A stretch of 64,000 bases of DNA from PALSA-612 sp963711315 (GCA_963711315.1 CAVQDQ010000003.1:248001-312000); one strand, 5' to 3'; shown: positions 18,199 through 27,227, counted from the first letter of the stretch. Translations and numbers: made by a program. The notes: a model not told the origin generated them from the letters alone.

Positions 18199-18449
18199 TC
18201 CTGGACTTCCTCACGCCTGCGGCTCGCGCCGAGCTTGACCAGTACGTTGACGCGAAGATCGCGGCTGCACTCAGCGAGTTCCGCGAGCAGCGCCGGTGGA
18301 TGCCGGTGCGCGAGGCGGCTGAGTACCTCGGCGTTTCCGAGCGAGCCGTTCGCGCCCGTATCGAGCGAGGCCGCATCCCGGCGAAGCGGCAGGGACGAAG
18401 CGTGGTCGTAGATCGGGTCGCGCTCGACCGTGAGATCGAGGCGGCATGA
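18195..18449 (+). CDS. xis: Excisionase-family DNA-binding protein
   Basis: An 84-residue protein with a MerR-like/excisionase helix-turn-helix at about residues 40-80: MPVREAAEYLGVSERAVRAR, then IERGRIPAKRQGRSVVVDR. This matches the DNA-bending excisionase domain that works with tyrosine integrases. The only start that fits is CTG 18195, overlapping the previous stop as CTGA; no ATG or GTG is available nearby, so the start is unusual. The integrase remnant begins 0.3 kb downstream. It is intact. Confidence 0.65.
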   Translation: MILDFLTPAARAELDQYVDAKIAAALSEFREQRRWMPVREAAEYLGVSERAVRARIERGRIPAKRQGRSVVVDRVALDREIEAA

Positions 18450-18673
18450 ACGAGAAGCGAACCGCAGGCGAGGCGCTCGATGAGGAAACCGAGAACGTCG
18501 TCGCCAAAGCGAACGCGATTCAAGTGCGTCGGCGCTCTCTGGAGGAACTCGATGAAGAGACGCAGTGGGTCATCGTCGGAAAGTTGAAGTTGCTCGGGGA
18601 GAACCTTGATGACTGGGCTGCCGAGATCGACGCCGAACTGTCCGCGATCCTCGACAAGAAGATGGAGTCGTGA
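18446..18673 (+). CDS. Acidic hypothetical protein
   Basis: A 75-residue acidic, helical protein from ATG 18446, overlapping the excisionase stop by ATGA. It has no cysteine, membrane segment or recognisable motif (MNEKRTAGEALDEETENVVA...). The overlap chain from 17959 to 18673 suggests one transcript with the HTH and excisionase genes. Function unknown. Confidence 0.5.
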   Translation: MNEKRTAGEALDEETENVVAKANAIQVRRRSLEELDEETQWVIVGKLKLLGENLDDWAAEIDAELSAILDKKMES

Positions 18674-18756
18674 AGGCCGACTTGACAGCGCCGGTACGGT
18701 TGACCCCCAATCAAAAACGGGGGCCGCGTGGCTAGCACCACCGACCCCCAGGCCAC

Positions 18757-18777
18757 AGGAGGTGTAAGCTCCTCATG
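18757..18777 (+). promoter_or_regulatory. Shine-Dalgarno hairpin before the integrase
   Basis: The only good ribosome-binding site, AGGAGG (18757-18762), is partly self-complementary to CTCCT (18769-18773) just before ATG 18775. The five-base-pair hairpin would hide the site, a possible brake on integrase translation. Confidence 0.35.
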
Positions 18778-19962
18778 ACTGCACCATCCTCTCACGGCGC
18801 AGCTTCGCGCCGCCCCTCGTCCACAACGGCCGCAAGGTCGCCAACGTCTATGTCCGCCACGACGCTCAGGGACGAGCGCGGTACGAGTTCCAGGCGAAGC
18901 GCAACGGCAAGACAACCCGCAAGACCCTCGACGCCACGACTCCGACCGACGCGGTTCAGGAGGCGAACCGCCTCCGCGTCGTCTCGGCTGAGGCAGGCAT
19001 CGGCGACGGCACGCATCAGGCTCTCGGCGCTGGCCGAGCGGTTCCTGGACGAGTCCGGCTCGGGGCAGTACGCCCCGTCGCGAGGGAGCGCTCTCCGCCT
19101 CGACGCTCGACCTCTACGAGCAGCGCATCGACATCGCACGTCCTGCCCGCTCTCGGCCACTCGACCCGGGTGCGGGACGTGAAGGTCGAGCACCTGCGGA
19201 AGCTCATCGACCGGCATGCGGCTAGCCGGACTCTCGGGCAGCACGATCCGAGGGACCGTCGCGGCGACCTCGGCGCTCTTCCGCTTCGCCGTCCACGTGG
19301 ACACGTCCACGTCAACCCCGTCCTCTCGCTCGACGGCGACCTCCCTTCGGGAGCAGCGGCAGACGGAGCCGGTGTACCTCGGCCGCGGCAGACCTCGACC
19401 GGCTGCTCGATGCACTCGGTGACGAGTTCCGCCCCGTCGCGGCAACCTGCGCCTTCGCAGGGCTGCGGATCTCGCGAGGCGCTTGGGCTGACGTGGGCGA
19501 CCTCGACTTCGCGCCGGCGAGATCGTCGTGTCGAAGCAGCTCGGTCGTGACGCCCGCTCGCTCGTCGGCGTCAAGACGGCTGCCAGCGAGGGCGTCGTGC
19601 CGCTGCCCGAACCGCTGGCCGTGGAACTTCGTGCCCACCGTGACCGGCAGGCTCGCCACGGCTTCGAGCGCATCGCGCGGGGACGGGCTCGTATTCGTGA
19701 CCCGCGCGGCGAGCGTTCGCCCGGTCGCCGGAACGCACTCGCGCCGTCCAGGTGCAGGCAGCCGCTCGGCCTCGGGAACCTCGGGCTGCACGACCTCCGA
19801 CACTCGACGGCTGGACTCCTCCGCGAGGCGGGCCTGCCCGACGAGGAGATCGCGGTCATCCTGCGCCACTCCTCGGCGAGGGTCACGACGGCGATGTACG
19901 GCGGTCGCTCGGACGAGGCACGGCGGGCCGTGAGGGAGCGGGCTGCGGAGGCGCTCGCATGA
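18775..19962 (+). pseudogene. int: Tyrosine integrase, multiply frameshifted
   Basis: The coding sense wanders through all three frames. It gives an N-terminal AP2-like DNA-binding strand (YVRHDAQGRARYEFQAKRNG), a core-binding domain (TLDLYEQRIDIHVLPALGHS) and a catalytic domain with the first arginine (AFAGLRISEALGL), HxxR (LHDLRHSTAG), the second histidine (LRHSSARVTT) and a tyrosine (AMYGG). All catalytic positions of a phage-type integrase can be traced, but at least seven frameshifts separate them. It lies 0.6 kb inside the right attachment repeat, as expected for the integrase of this element, which therefore cannot now move unaided. Confidence 0.8.
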
Positions 19963-20046
19963 GATCGGGAGGACGCGAACGGGGTCGCGGCGAAGCTGGG
20001 TGCGCTCGGCTACGAGCCCGTGAACGACGACAACAAGGAGAGCGAC

Positions 20047-20447
20047 GTGAGACTGATCGCCTGGACTGACGGCGGCGGCGACAGCAGTCCCGACACCCCG
20101 GCCTACATCGGCATCGTGGTCACAGACGAGGAAACGGGCGAAACCCTATGGCAGCACGGGGGCGGAATCGGCAACGCAGGACCCAACACGTAGCCGAGTA
20201 CGTGGCGGGTCCTTGACGCGCGATCCAATACGCGATCGCGAACGAGGCGACTCGCCTGCTGGTCAAGTCGGACTCTCGCACGGCGGTGCATCAGATCAAC
20301 GGTGAGTGGAGATGCACCAAGCCCCACTTGGCCGAGTACCTGGAGGAGGTTCACAAGGCGACCGAGGCGATGGAGTTCCAGATCGAACTGATACCCCGCA
20401 AGGAGAACAAGATGGCTGACAAGCTGACGTGGCTCCAGCGCGAGTGA
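20047..20447 (+). pseudogene. RNase HI-like protein, frameshifted
   Basis: From GTG 20047, VRLIAWTDGG supplies the first catalytic aspartate. After a shift near 20190 comes VAEYVA (glutamate), then VKSDSRTAVHQING (third acidic residue) and LIPRKENKMADKL (last aspartate). This is the order of acidic residues in RNase H type 1, here of the short bacterial form similar to RT-linked domains. Indels near 20190-20220 disrupt it. It is the last gene before the right attachment repeat. Confidence 0.65.
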
Positions 20448-20452
20448 AGTTC

Positions 20453-20471
20453 ATGGCAGCCCGTGGCAGCC
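20453..20471. repeat. Paired TGGCAGCC motifs inside the right end
   Basis: ATGGCAGCC (20453-20461) and GTGGCAGCC (20463-20471) are 10 bp apart, about 100 bp inside the right attachment repeat. They mirror the pair at 3538-3557 and are proposed integrase arm sites. Confidence 0.5.
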
Positions 20472-20570
20472 GTAGCCGGTGCGATGCGGTGCAACGAGGG
20501 GAATCGCCCAGGCCGGATTCGGCTCTACTGAGCCAAAATGTGTACCTGGAGGAACCGGGCGGCACCGTTG

Positions 20571-20615
20571 CCCCAGCTTGTCGAGCTGGTGCTCTCCCAA
20601 CTGAGCTAACCGCCC
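20571..20615. repeat. Right attachment-site core
   Basis: An exact 45-bp copy of tRNA-Val nt 1-45 in the same orientation as at 3438-3482, without the 3' half of the tRNA. A shorter echo (GCTCTCCCAACT, 20662-20673) lies 50 bp further on. Confidence 0.85.
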
Positions 20616-20750
20616 CGATTGTGCCTATTTGCAGGCACTTTGCTAACTTTGACGATCCTACGCTCTCCCAACTCTCTGAAGCACGCAGGCCGGTCCGATT
20701 CTAGCCGACGTCGCGATGTCGTCGCGGATCCCGCAAGCCGGGAGACTCAG

Positions 20751-22854
20751 TCACAGAGTGGAGCGCCAGCCGAGGGCGTCGTGCTCGACCACCACGCCGT
20801 CGGCCCCGACGTCGAACCAGTCTTCGCAGGTGCCAACCCGCATACGGCGCGCCGTGTCCGCACGCACAACGACTCGATCGGGGAGCACGCGGAAGCGGAA
20901 GACGGCGTCCTGGACCACGACCTGGAACTCCAGTGCTTCCCAACCGGCCGGCAGGTGCGGGTGCAGCTTGATGTCCTGACCATGGAGCTCGAGGCCGGCG
21001 ACGCCGTGTACGAGAGCGTGCCAGACCCCGCCCATCGCCGCGGCATGCAGGCCGTCGCGAGTGCTTCCCTTACGGTCGTCGAGATCGATCGTGGCGCTCC
21101 TGCGAAGGTAGGCGAGCGCGTCGTCGAGCCGCCCGGCCCGGGCGAGCACCGCCGCGTGTACCGGCGCCGAAAGGGACGAGGCGTGCGTCGTGCGGGGCTC
21201 GTACCAGTCGATGTCGGGGACGAGAGAGCCTGCGCTCACGAGGTCCGGGACGAGCAGGTGGAGCATGAGGACGTCCGCCTGCTTGACGAGCTGGGTCCGC
21301 TGCACGTGCTCTGCGCCGAGCAACTGAACGGGATCGACGCCCTCCGGAAGGTCGGCGACGGTGAGCGGCTCGAGGCCGAAGTAGCCGGCGAACTGCTCGT
21401 GGCGACCGCCGGTTGGATCGTGCCCGTCAGCGAGGGCCGCGGCGCATCTGCGCCAGTGGCTGGCCTCCTCCGCGCCCGACTCCCCGACCTCGGCGGCGTG
21501 CAGCAGATTCCAGCGCACCATGCCGTTCGTGAACGCGTTGTCATCGACGTTCTCGTGGTATTCGTCGGGGCCGATGACCCCGTCGATGTGCGCCACTCCG
21601 TCGGAGTCGAGGCGTATGCGCGACGCCCAGTAGCGGGCCGTTTCGCACACGAGCTCGCGGCAGGCTCCGAGCGTCCGCGAGTCGCCGCTCCAGCTCTGAT
21701 ACCGAGCCACCGCCCAGGCGACGTCGGCCGTGATGTGCTCTTCCTGCTCGCCGGTCAGAACACGGACGAGCTGGCCGCCCGAGTCCGTGACCCACGTTGG
21801 GGTGACGTCCTCGCCGGTATCGGCTGATTCCCACGGGAAGCGGGCGCCCTCGAACCCGCCGCGAGCGGCGGCCGTCCGCGCCGCATCGAGGCGCTGCACG
21901 CGATATCCGACGAGCGCGCGGGCGGCTGGCGGGTGCGTCGCGGCCAGGAACGGCAGGACGAAGACATCGGTGTCCCAGAAGACGTGTCCGCGGTAGCCGA
22001 GGCCGCTGAGCCCCCTGGCGCCGAGAGCGGCCTCCGCCCGGTCGGCAACCGAGGCCATGAGGTGGAAGATGCAGAAGCGCACTGCCCGTTGCAGCTCGGG
22101 ATCACCCTCGATGCGGATGTCTGCAATGGACCAGCGGCGCGCCCAGGCCGACCTCTGCTCAGCGAGCAGGGTCTCGACCCCGAGCCGCTCGGCGGCCTCG
22201 AGGGCTTCGAGGGCAGCCTCGGGCTGAGGCGCCTGCCGGGGGTCGGTGGCGTACGCCACGAGTCGCTCGAGCCGCAGCCGAGCGGCTGCCATCCGTACGA
22301 CTCGCTCGGACGCTGCGACGGCCACGCCGCCACTGCCGTGGACGCGTGCCCACGAGCGGGTGTGCTCACGGCCGTGCTCGGCGTCGAGCGGGAAGGCGAA
22401 GCGGCCCCTCCTTGTCATCTTGGAACGCAGGGGCCTCGACCACGAGGACCGCAGTGCCTGGGCGAGCGAGAGACGCGAAAGCGACTGTGGTGGCCTCGCC
22501 GTCGGGCGTGTCGAGCTCGGTGCGCAGGGTTCCATCCCGCAGGTCGAGCACCCGGCGCCGGGGAATTGGCTTCTCGAGCGGGGCCTGGTTCCAACCCGGA
22601 AGCGGCGCAAGCGCCGTCTCTGGCCCCTCGCCCTGATAGATCCCGGCAGCAACCACGCCCGCGCCCTCGGTGCTGCCGGGCGAGGCCGCCCTCGTCCCGA
22701 CGATCCCATCGCTTAGCGTGAGGATCGCCGCGCGCGCCGGCTCGCTGGCCGGATCGACGCCCTCGATCTCGACCATCCACGCCCTCGTCTCATCGTCAGC
22801 CGCAACCGGACGGGACGTCTGCAAGGGCACACGGTCGGGCGATTCGGCGCTCAC
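20751..22854 (-). pseudogene. GH65 disaccharide phosphorylase, one frameshift
   Basis: The N-terminal 140 or so residues (from GTG 22854) have the GH65 beta-sandwich pattern ILTLSDGIVGTRAASPG. The frame breaks once near 22405. The remaining 550 residues are open and carry the family's active-site signatures: the general-acid glutamate in IGPDEYHENVDDNAFTNG, KQADVL, and the phosphate-binding HASSLS loop. GH65 enzymes phosphorolyse maltose, trehalose, kojibiose or nigerose to beta-glucose-1-phosphate and a sugar. The divergent neighbour is a beta-phosphoglucomutase-like HAD protein, which would feed that product to glycolysis. The (alpha/alpha)6 core is undamaged, so a sequencing error is possible. 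Confidence 0.8.
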
Positions 22855-22894
22855 CGGATCGTCACCGGACTGGTTGCCACCGTCGCCGAGGCCG

Positions 22895-23659
22895 ATGGCC
22901 TACCGTTTCGACATGGCCGGCTATGTCCCTCTTCAGGCAGCCATCTTCGACGTGGACGGCGTACTCGTCGACTCGCCACACGAGCAGGCTTGGCGCGAGA
23001 CCCTCGACCGGCTCATGGCCGGCCCCTGGACACAACTCGCCCTCGAAACCCGGTACCAGCCCGGCTCCCTCACGACGGAGCGCTATCAGCGCGCCGTTGC
23101 AGGGCGACCTCGCCTCGACGGTGCCCGCGGAGGGCTCGAAGCCGTTGGCGTGGCAGACCCCGACGACGAGCATGTTCACGCGTACGCCGCAGCCAAGCAG
23201 AGTCGACTTGTCGACCTCATCGAGCGCGCGCCCCCACCGGTATTCGACGATGCCGTGACGCTGCTGGTCGGTCTGCGCGAACTTGGACTCGCTATCGCGA
23301 CCGCCTCGGCCTCGCAAAACGCCGCCCGGCTTCTGGCGGCCATCTCGCTTCCCGACGGGCGTTCGCTGCGCGACGTGCTCGACGCCGACGTCTCCGGCCT
23401 GGACGCCCCGGGGAAACCCGATCCGGCAATCTTCATCGAGGCAGCACGTCGCCTGGGACGCTCGTCGAAGGAGTGCTTCGTGGTTGAGGACGCCCCCGCC
23501 GGGGTCGAGGCGGCGCGGCGTGGCGGCATGCTCTGCGTCGGAGTCGCCCGAAGCGGCGATGCCGACGTCCTGCGGGCGGGCGGCGCCGTCATCGTGCTCG
23601 ACCGGCTCGATCGGCTCCGGCCCACCGAGCTTCTCCGACGCCTCGAGGGACGGCCATGA
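22895..23659 (+). CDS. HAD-superfamily beta-phosphoglucomutase-like protein
   Basis: A 254-residue protein with the HAD motifs in order: DVDGVLVDS near residues 17-25 (nucleophile and acid/base aspartates), a helical cap, a TASAS motif II, the lysine in GKPDP, and VVEDAPAGVEAA (motif IV). The subfamily includes beta-phosphoglucomutases, which convert beta-glucose-1-phosphate to glucose-6-phosphate, and sugar phosphatases. Beside a GH65 phosphorylase the mutase role is likely. ATG 22895 has a weak GAGG upstream; ATG 22913 is an alternative. Only 40 bases separate it from the divergent GH65 start, so the promoters overlap. It is convergent with the ABC ATPase gene. Confidence 0.8.
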   Translation: MAYRFDMAGYVPLQAAIFDVDGVLVDSPHEQAWRETLDRLMAGPWTQLALETRYQPGSLTTERYQRAVAGRPRLDGARGGLEAVGVADPDDEHVHAYAAAKQSRLVDLIERAPPPVFDDAVTLLVGLRELGLAIATASASQNAARLLAAISLPDGRSLRDVLDADVSGLDAPGKPDPAIFIEAARRLGRSSKECFVVEDAPAGVEAARRGGMLCVGVARSGDADVLRAGGAVIVLDRLDRLRPTELLRRLEGRP

Positions 23660-23701
23660 CTCGCTTCCGTCGAACGTGGAGATCGTCGGCCTACGATCGG
23701 G

Positions 23702-24730
23702 TCAGGCCGCAGAGCCCATAGCGTCGCCACTCTCCGCGTCGAACAGCAGCAGATGGTGAAAAGGCACGGCGAACCTCTCCCTGCGGCCGGGCTCGAGGCT
23801 TGCCTCGAGGGGGAGCTTGGCGACGATCTCGGCGTCACCGAGCCGCAGGTACGCGAGCTGCTCGTCACCGAGGTACTGGACCACCTCGACCGTCGCGTCG
23901 CAGTGCGCGCAGTTCGGCTTGCCGTTTCCGAGCTGCACGTGCTCGGGGCGGAACCCGACGAGCTGTCCGGAGCCCCCGACTCCGACACCAAGGGCACCGG
24001 AGGGCACGAGGTTCATCGCGGGCGACCCGATGAACGTCGCGACGAAGGTGTTCGCGGGGCTCGTGTAGAGATCCTTCGGCGTGCCGATCTGCTGCAGAAC
24101 GCCCAGGTTCATCACGGCGATCCTGTCGCCCATGGTCATCGCCTCGATCTGATCGTGCGTCACGTAGATCGTCGTGGTGCCGAGGCGGTCCTGGAGCTTC
24201 AGGATCTCTGCCCGCGTCTGGACGCGCAGGGCTGCGTCGAGGTTCGAGAGGGGCTCGTCCATGAGGAACGCGGCCGGCTCGCGTACGATCGCACGGCCGA
24301 GGGCGACGCGTTGTCGTTGCCCGCCCGAAAGCTGCTTCGGCTTGCGCTTGATCAGTCCCCCGAGCTCCAGGATCTCCGCCGCTTCACGCACGCGGCGGTC
24401 GATCTCCCGCTTCGGCACGTTGAAGTTCTTGAGGCTGAACGAGAGGTTGTTGTAGACGGTCATGTGCGGATACAGGGCATAGGACTGGAACACCATTGCG
24501 ACGTTGCGCCGCCCGGGAGCGACGTTGTTGACGACGCGCTCGCCGATCAGGATCCGCCCGTCGGTCACGTCCTCGAGCCCGGCGAGCATGCGCAAGGCGG
24601 TCGTCTTGCCGCAACCGGACGGGCCCACGAGCACGAGAAACTCCCCGTCGGCGACGTCGATCGAGAGGTCGTCGACGGCGATGGTGTCGTCGAAGCGCTT
24701 CGTCACGTGCTCGTACGTGATCGTCGCCAT
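23702..24730 (-). CDS. Sugar ABC transporter ATPase, UgpC/MsmK type
   Basis: A 342-residue protein with Walker A GPSGCGKTT near residues 37-45, Q-loop, signature LSGGQRQRVALGRAI, Walker B FLMDEPLSNLD and the switch histidine VTHDQIEA. A C-terminal OB-fold (TOBE) domain follows, as in ATPases that energise carbohydrate importers. The TOBE part contains an unusual CAHCD stretch. ATG 24730 overlaps the stop of the preceding membrane-protein gene (TGATG). It is the last gene of the importer operon and supplies energy to the two permeases at 25.4-27.2 kb. Confidence 0.88.
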   Translation of the reverse strand: MATITYEHVTKRFDDTIAVDDLSIDVADGEFLVLVGPSGCGKTTALRMLAGLEDVTDGRILIGERVVNNVAPGRRNVAMVFQSYALYPHMTVYNNLSFSLKNFNVPKREIDRRVREAAEILELGGLIKRKPKQLSGGQRQRVALGRAIVREPAAFLMDEPLSNLDAALRVQTRAEILKLQDRLGTTTIYVTHDQIEAMTMGDRIAVMNLGVLQQIGTPKDLYTSPANTFVATFIGSPAMNLVPSGALGVGVGGSGQLVGFRPEHVQLGNGKPNCAHCDATVEVVQYLGDEQLAYLRLGDAEIVAKLPLEASLEPGRRERFAVPFHHLLLFDAESGDAMGSAA

Positions 24731-25371
24731 CAGGAGGATTCCTCGAGGATTGGCGCGGGCAGGACGAAGTGCGCGGTGGCGAGGAAGGTGTACGCGACGG
24801 TCAACGTCAGGAAGGGCATGACGGCAGCGGCTATGCCGACAAGGTTGATGAGGAGCAGCGCGAGACCGAGCACGAGCGTCGCCGAGGGCCTGGATGCGAC
24901 GAAGGCGCCAGCGTCGCGCGCAACCCGACGCAGGCCGCACTCCGGCTCGGCGATCGCGAGCGTCCACAGGACGAGCCCGTAGATCCCGAGCAGGACGAGG
25001 AGGTACAGCGTCAGAAACGCGAGTGGCCAGATTGCGGAGGCGCCGTAGAAGCGTAGGGCTACAGCCCCCAGCCCGAGGAGCGCGCAGCCGAGGACAGAGA
25101 GGACGAGGCCGCGCCGCCAGTGCAGGCGCAGCCCTTCCCAGGCGTCGGCGAACGCGAGATCCCCGGTTCGCACGAGCGTCACTGAGCAGTGGACAATGAC
25201 GGCGGCCGCAGGGCCCGCGGCGGCGATGAGCACGCCCGCGACCGGCAGGGCGAGAGCGGCGAGGATGCTCGCGACGACGACGACGCCGAGCGCGGCGTTC
25301 ACCGCGACGAGGCGCCACGAGTTGGCGTAGAAGTCGCGCAGCGCGAGCACCAGCGCCTCCCTCGGCTTCAT
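24730..25371 (-). CDS. YesL/DUF624-like membrane protein
   Basis: A 213-residue protein with about five hydrophobic helices (VAVNAALGVVVVASILAALA, AVIVHCSVTLVRTG, IWPLAFLTLYLLVLLGIYGL, TLVLGLALLLINLVGIAAAV). The pattern, with an N-terminal ALRDFYANSWRL amphipathic start, resembles the DUF624 (YesL) family, usually encoded within sugar ABC operons; its role is unknown. It is coupled on both sides: ATGA with the upstream permease and TGATG with the ATPase. A complex with the importer is plausible but unproven. Confidence 0.65.
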   Translation of the reverse strand: MKPREALVLALRDFYANSWRLVAVNAALGVVVVASILAALALPVAGVLIAAAGPAAAVIVHCSVTLVRTGDLAFADAWEGLRLHWRRGLVLSVLGCALLGLGAVALRFYGASAIWPLAFLTLYLLVLLGIYGLVLWTLAIAEPECGLRRVARDAGAFVASRPSATLVLGLALLLINLVGIAAAVMPFLTLTVAYTFLATAHFVLPAPILEESS

Positions 25372-26243
25372 CCTTTGATCCCCGCAGCCGTGACCCCGGC
25401 TATGAAGAAGCGCTGGAAGATGAGAAAGATGACGAGGATCGGCAGGATCGCAATGATGCTCCCGGCCATGAGCTGGGGCCACAGTGTCTGGTACGTGAAC
25501 GTGAACTGAACGAGCCCGAGCTGCATCGTGTACAGGTCCTCGTTGCCCTGCCCGAAGAGGATCAGGGGCCAGAAGAAGTCGTTCCATGTCCCCTGAAACT
25601 GGAGGATCGCGAGAGCCGCGATCGCGGGCGCCGCAAGCGGGAGCATCACGCGCCAGAAGGTCTTGAAGAACCCGGCACCATCGAGCTTCGCCGCCTCTTC
25701 GAAGTCTTTCGGAATGGTGAGGAAGTACTGGCGCATGAAGAACAGGTTCACCGCGGAGACGAGACTGATCAGGATGTAGCCCGAGAAGTTCCCGATCAGA
25801 TGCCAGTCCGTGAGCATCACGAAGACGGGAATGAGACGCAGCTGGTCGGGGATCATCAGCGTCCCGAGCACGAGCAGGAAGAGAATCTCCCGACCCGGGA
25901 AGCGCAGCCGCGCAAAGGCGTAGCCACCGAGCGCGGCGAGGAAGAGGTTCAGTGTGGTGATGACGACGGCAAGGAACAGGCTGTTGAGCGCGTAGCGCTT
26001 GAAGTCGTACTCCGTCCACACGCTCTTCCACGCCGCAGTCGTGAAGGGGTGCGGGATGAAGTTGAAGTTGGCCGTGTCGGGGAGCGTCTTGAGCGAGGTC
26101 GAAAGCGTCCAGATGAACGGCGTGAAGTAGAGCAGGGCGATGGCCGTGAGTAGGCCGTAGAGGACGATCTTGCCGACGATTGCAGAGCGCGCGCGAGGCG
26201 GGATGGACGGCTCCGCGACGGCGGGGGCGGACGTCTGCAGCAT
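25368..26243 (-). CDS. Sugar ABC permease, MalG type
   Basis: A 291-residue inner-membrane protein with six helices. The EAA loop that docks on the ATPase (EEAAKLDGAGFFKTFWRVML, followed by PLAAPA) is at about residues 185-210. It is the typical second permease of CUT1 carbohydrate importers and pairs with the MalF-type protein encoded just before it. ATG 26243 overlaps the preceding stop (TGATG) and its own stop overlaps the next start (ATGA). Confidence 0.88.
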   Translation of the reverse strand: MLQTSAPAVAEPSIPPRARSAIVGKIVLYGLLTAIALLYFTPFIWTLSTSLKTLPDTANFNFIPHPFTTAAWKSVWTEYDFKRYALNSLFLAVVITTLNLFLAALGGYAFARLRFPGREILFLLVLGTLMIPDQLRLIPVFVMLTDWHLIGNFSGYILISLVSAVNLFFMRQYFLTIPKDFEEAAKLDGAGFFKTFWRVMLPLAAPAIAALAILQFQGTWNDFFWPLILFGQGNEDLYTMQLGLVQFTFTYQTLWPQLMAGSIIAILPILVIFLIFQRFFIAGVTAAGIKG

Positions 26244-27169
26244 CACGACACCTCCGTGCGGCCGACCGTCGCCCGCTGAAGGAACGTGAGCAGGAAGATG
26301 GCGACGAAGAGGACGACCCCCGCCGCCGCCGCGACCCCGAAATTCGCGGACTTGAAGGCCTCGTTGTAGATGTAGAGGACGGCCGTATACGTCGAGTAGA
26401 CAGGCCCACCCGAGCCGCCGGAGACGATGAACGACTGGTCGAAGATCTTGAGCGCCCCGATGCCGAAGACGACGAGCACGAAGAAGTGCGCCGGCTTGAG
26501 AAGCGGGAACGTGATCCGCCAGAACGTGCGCCAGGTGCTCGTCCCGTCGATCGCCGCCGCCTCGTAGACGTCGGTCGAGATCGACTGGAGCGCGGCGAGG
26601 TAGAAGAGCATCACCGTGCCCGCGGTCGTCCACGCGTTGAGGCCCACAATCGACCAGAGCGCGGTGCTGGGGTCGCCGAACCAGGCTTGGTTACCGCCGA
26701 TGATCGCGTTCAGGAGTCCGTTCGCGTTGAGGATGTAGATCGCGATCGCGGTGATCGCAGCCGAGGAGACGAGCGAGGGGAAGTAGAATGCCGAGCGGAA
26801 GAAGAGGCGCCCGCGGATCCTCGCGTTGATCACGAGCGCGATCAGCAGACCGAGCGCCATCTCGAGGGGCACGACCACGAGTGTGTACTCGATGGTGTTC
26901 CGAATGGCTCGGCGAAAGATCGGGTCGTCGAAGAGCGTGCGGTAGTTCTCGGCGCCGACGTTGCCGGTGCCCGGGACCTTCCCGAGGATCCCCCACTCGT
27001 AGAAGCTGATGTAGATCGCGTACCCGAGCGGGTAGATGAAGAAGATCCCGAAGATCACCATCGGCAGCAGGACGAACGCATAGCCCCAGCCGGCCTCGCG
27101 AACACGAGCCCCGAGGAGTGAGTCTCGCTTTGGGGAGGGGCTCGGCTCGGTCGCGGTCGTGGTCGCCAT
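26243..27169 (-). CDS. Sugar ABC permease, MalF type
   Basis: A 308-residue protein with six membrane helices and the EAA loop (EAAAIDGTSTWRTFWRITFP) in the second half. The N-terminal 30 residues are hydrophilic. It forms the transmembrane pore with the MalG-type partner. It starts 58 bases after the binding-protein gene, across a strong hairpin (27179-27212) that probably lowers its expression relative to the binding protein. Confidence 0.88.
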   Translation of the reverse strand: MATTTATEPSPSPKRDSLLGARVREAGWGYAFVLLPMVIFGIFFIYPLGYAIYISFYEWGILGKVPGTGNVGAENYRTLFDDPIFRRAIRNTIEYTLVVVPLEMALGLLIALVINARIRGRLFFRSAFYFPSLVSSAAITAIAIYILNANGLLNAIIGGNQAWFGDPSTALWSIVGLNAWTTAGTVMLFYLAALQSISTDVYEAAAIDGTSTWRTFWRITFPLLKPAHFFVLVVFGIGALKIFDQSFIVSGGSGGPVYSTYTAVLYIYNEAFKSANFGVAAAAGVVLFVAIFLLTFLQRATVGRTEVS

Positions 27170-27178
27170 TGCGTGCTG

Positions 27179-27212
27179 CCCCCTCCGCGCGGCTAGCGCC
27201 GCGCGGAGGGGG
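27179..27212 (-). terminator. 15-bp perfect hairpin between binding protein and permease genes
   Basis: CCCCCTCCGCGCGGC and its exact complement enclose a TAGC loop, with no T-run on either side. Such hairpins after the binding-protein gene typically stabilise the upstream message and reduce read-through, giving excess binding protein. Confidence 0.7.
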
Positions 27213-27227
27213 CGAGAGATCGTGCGT

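Noticed and set aside
7717..20047. TGA reassigned to tryptophan throughout the element
   Set aside because: Intact element genes use TGA as stop in overlap with the next start, and most interruptions are frameshifts rather than TGA codons.
20180..20230. An in-frame TGA within the RNase HI remnant as a separate nonsense mutation
   Set aside because: The local sequence is better explained by small insertions that also restore the expected strand sequence.
21933..22721. Long frames antisense to the GH65 gene, and similar ones antisense to all ABC genes
   Set aside because: They mirror well-supported coding sequence and show the codon pattern of the opposite strand.
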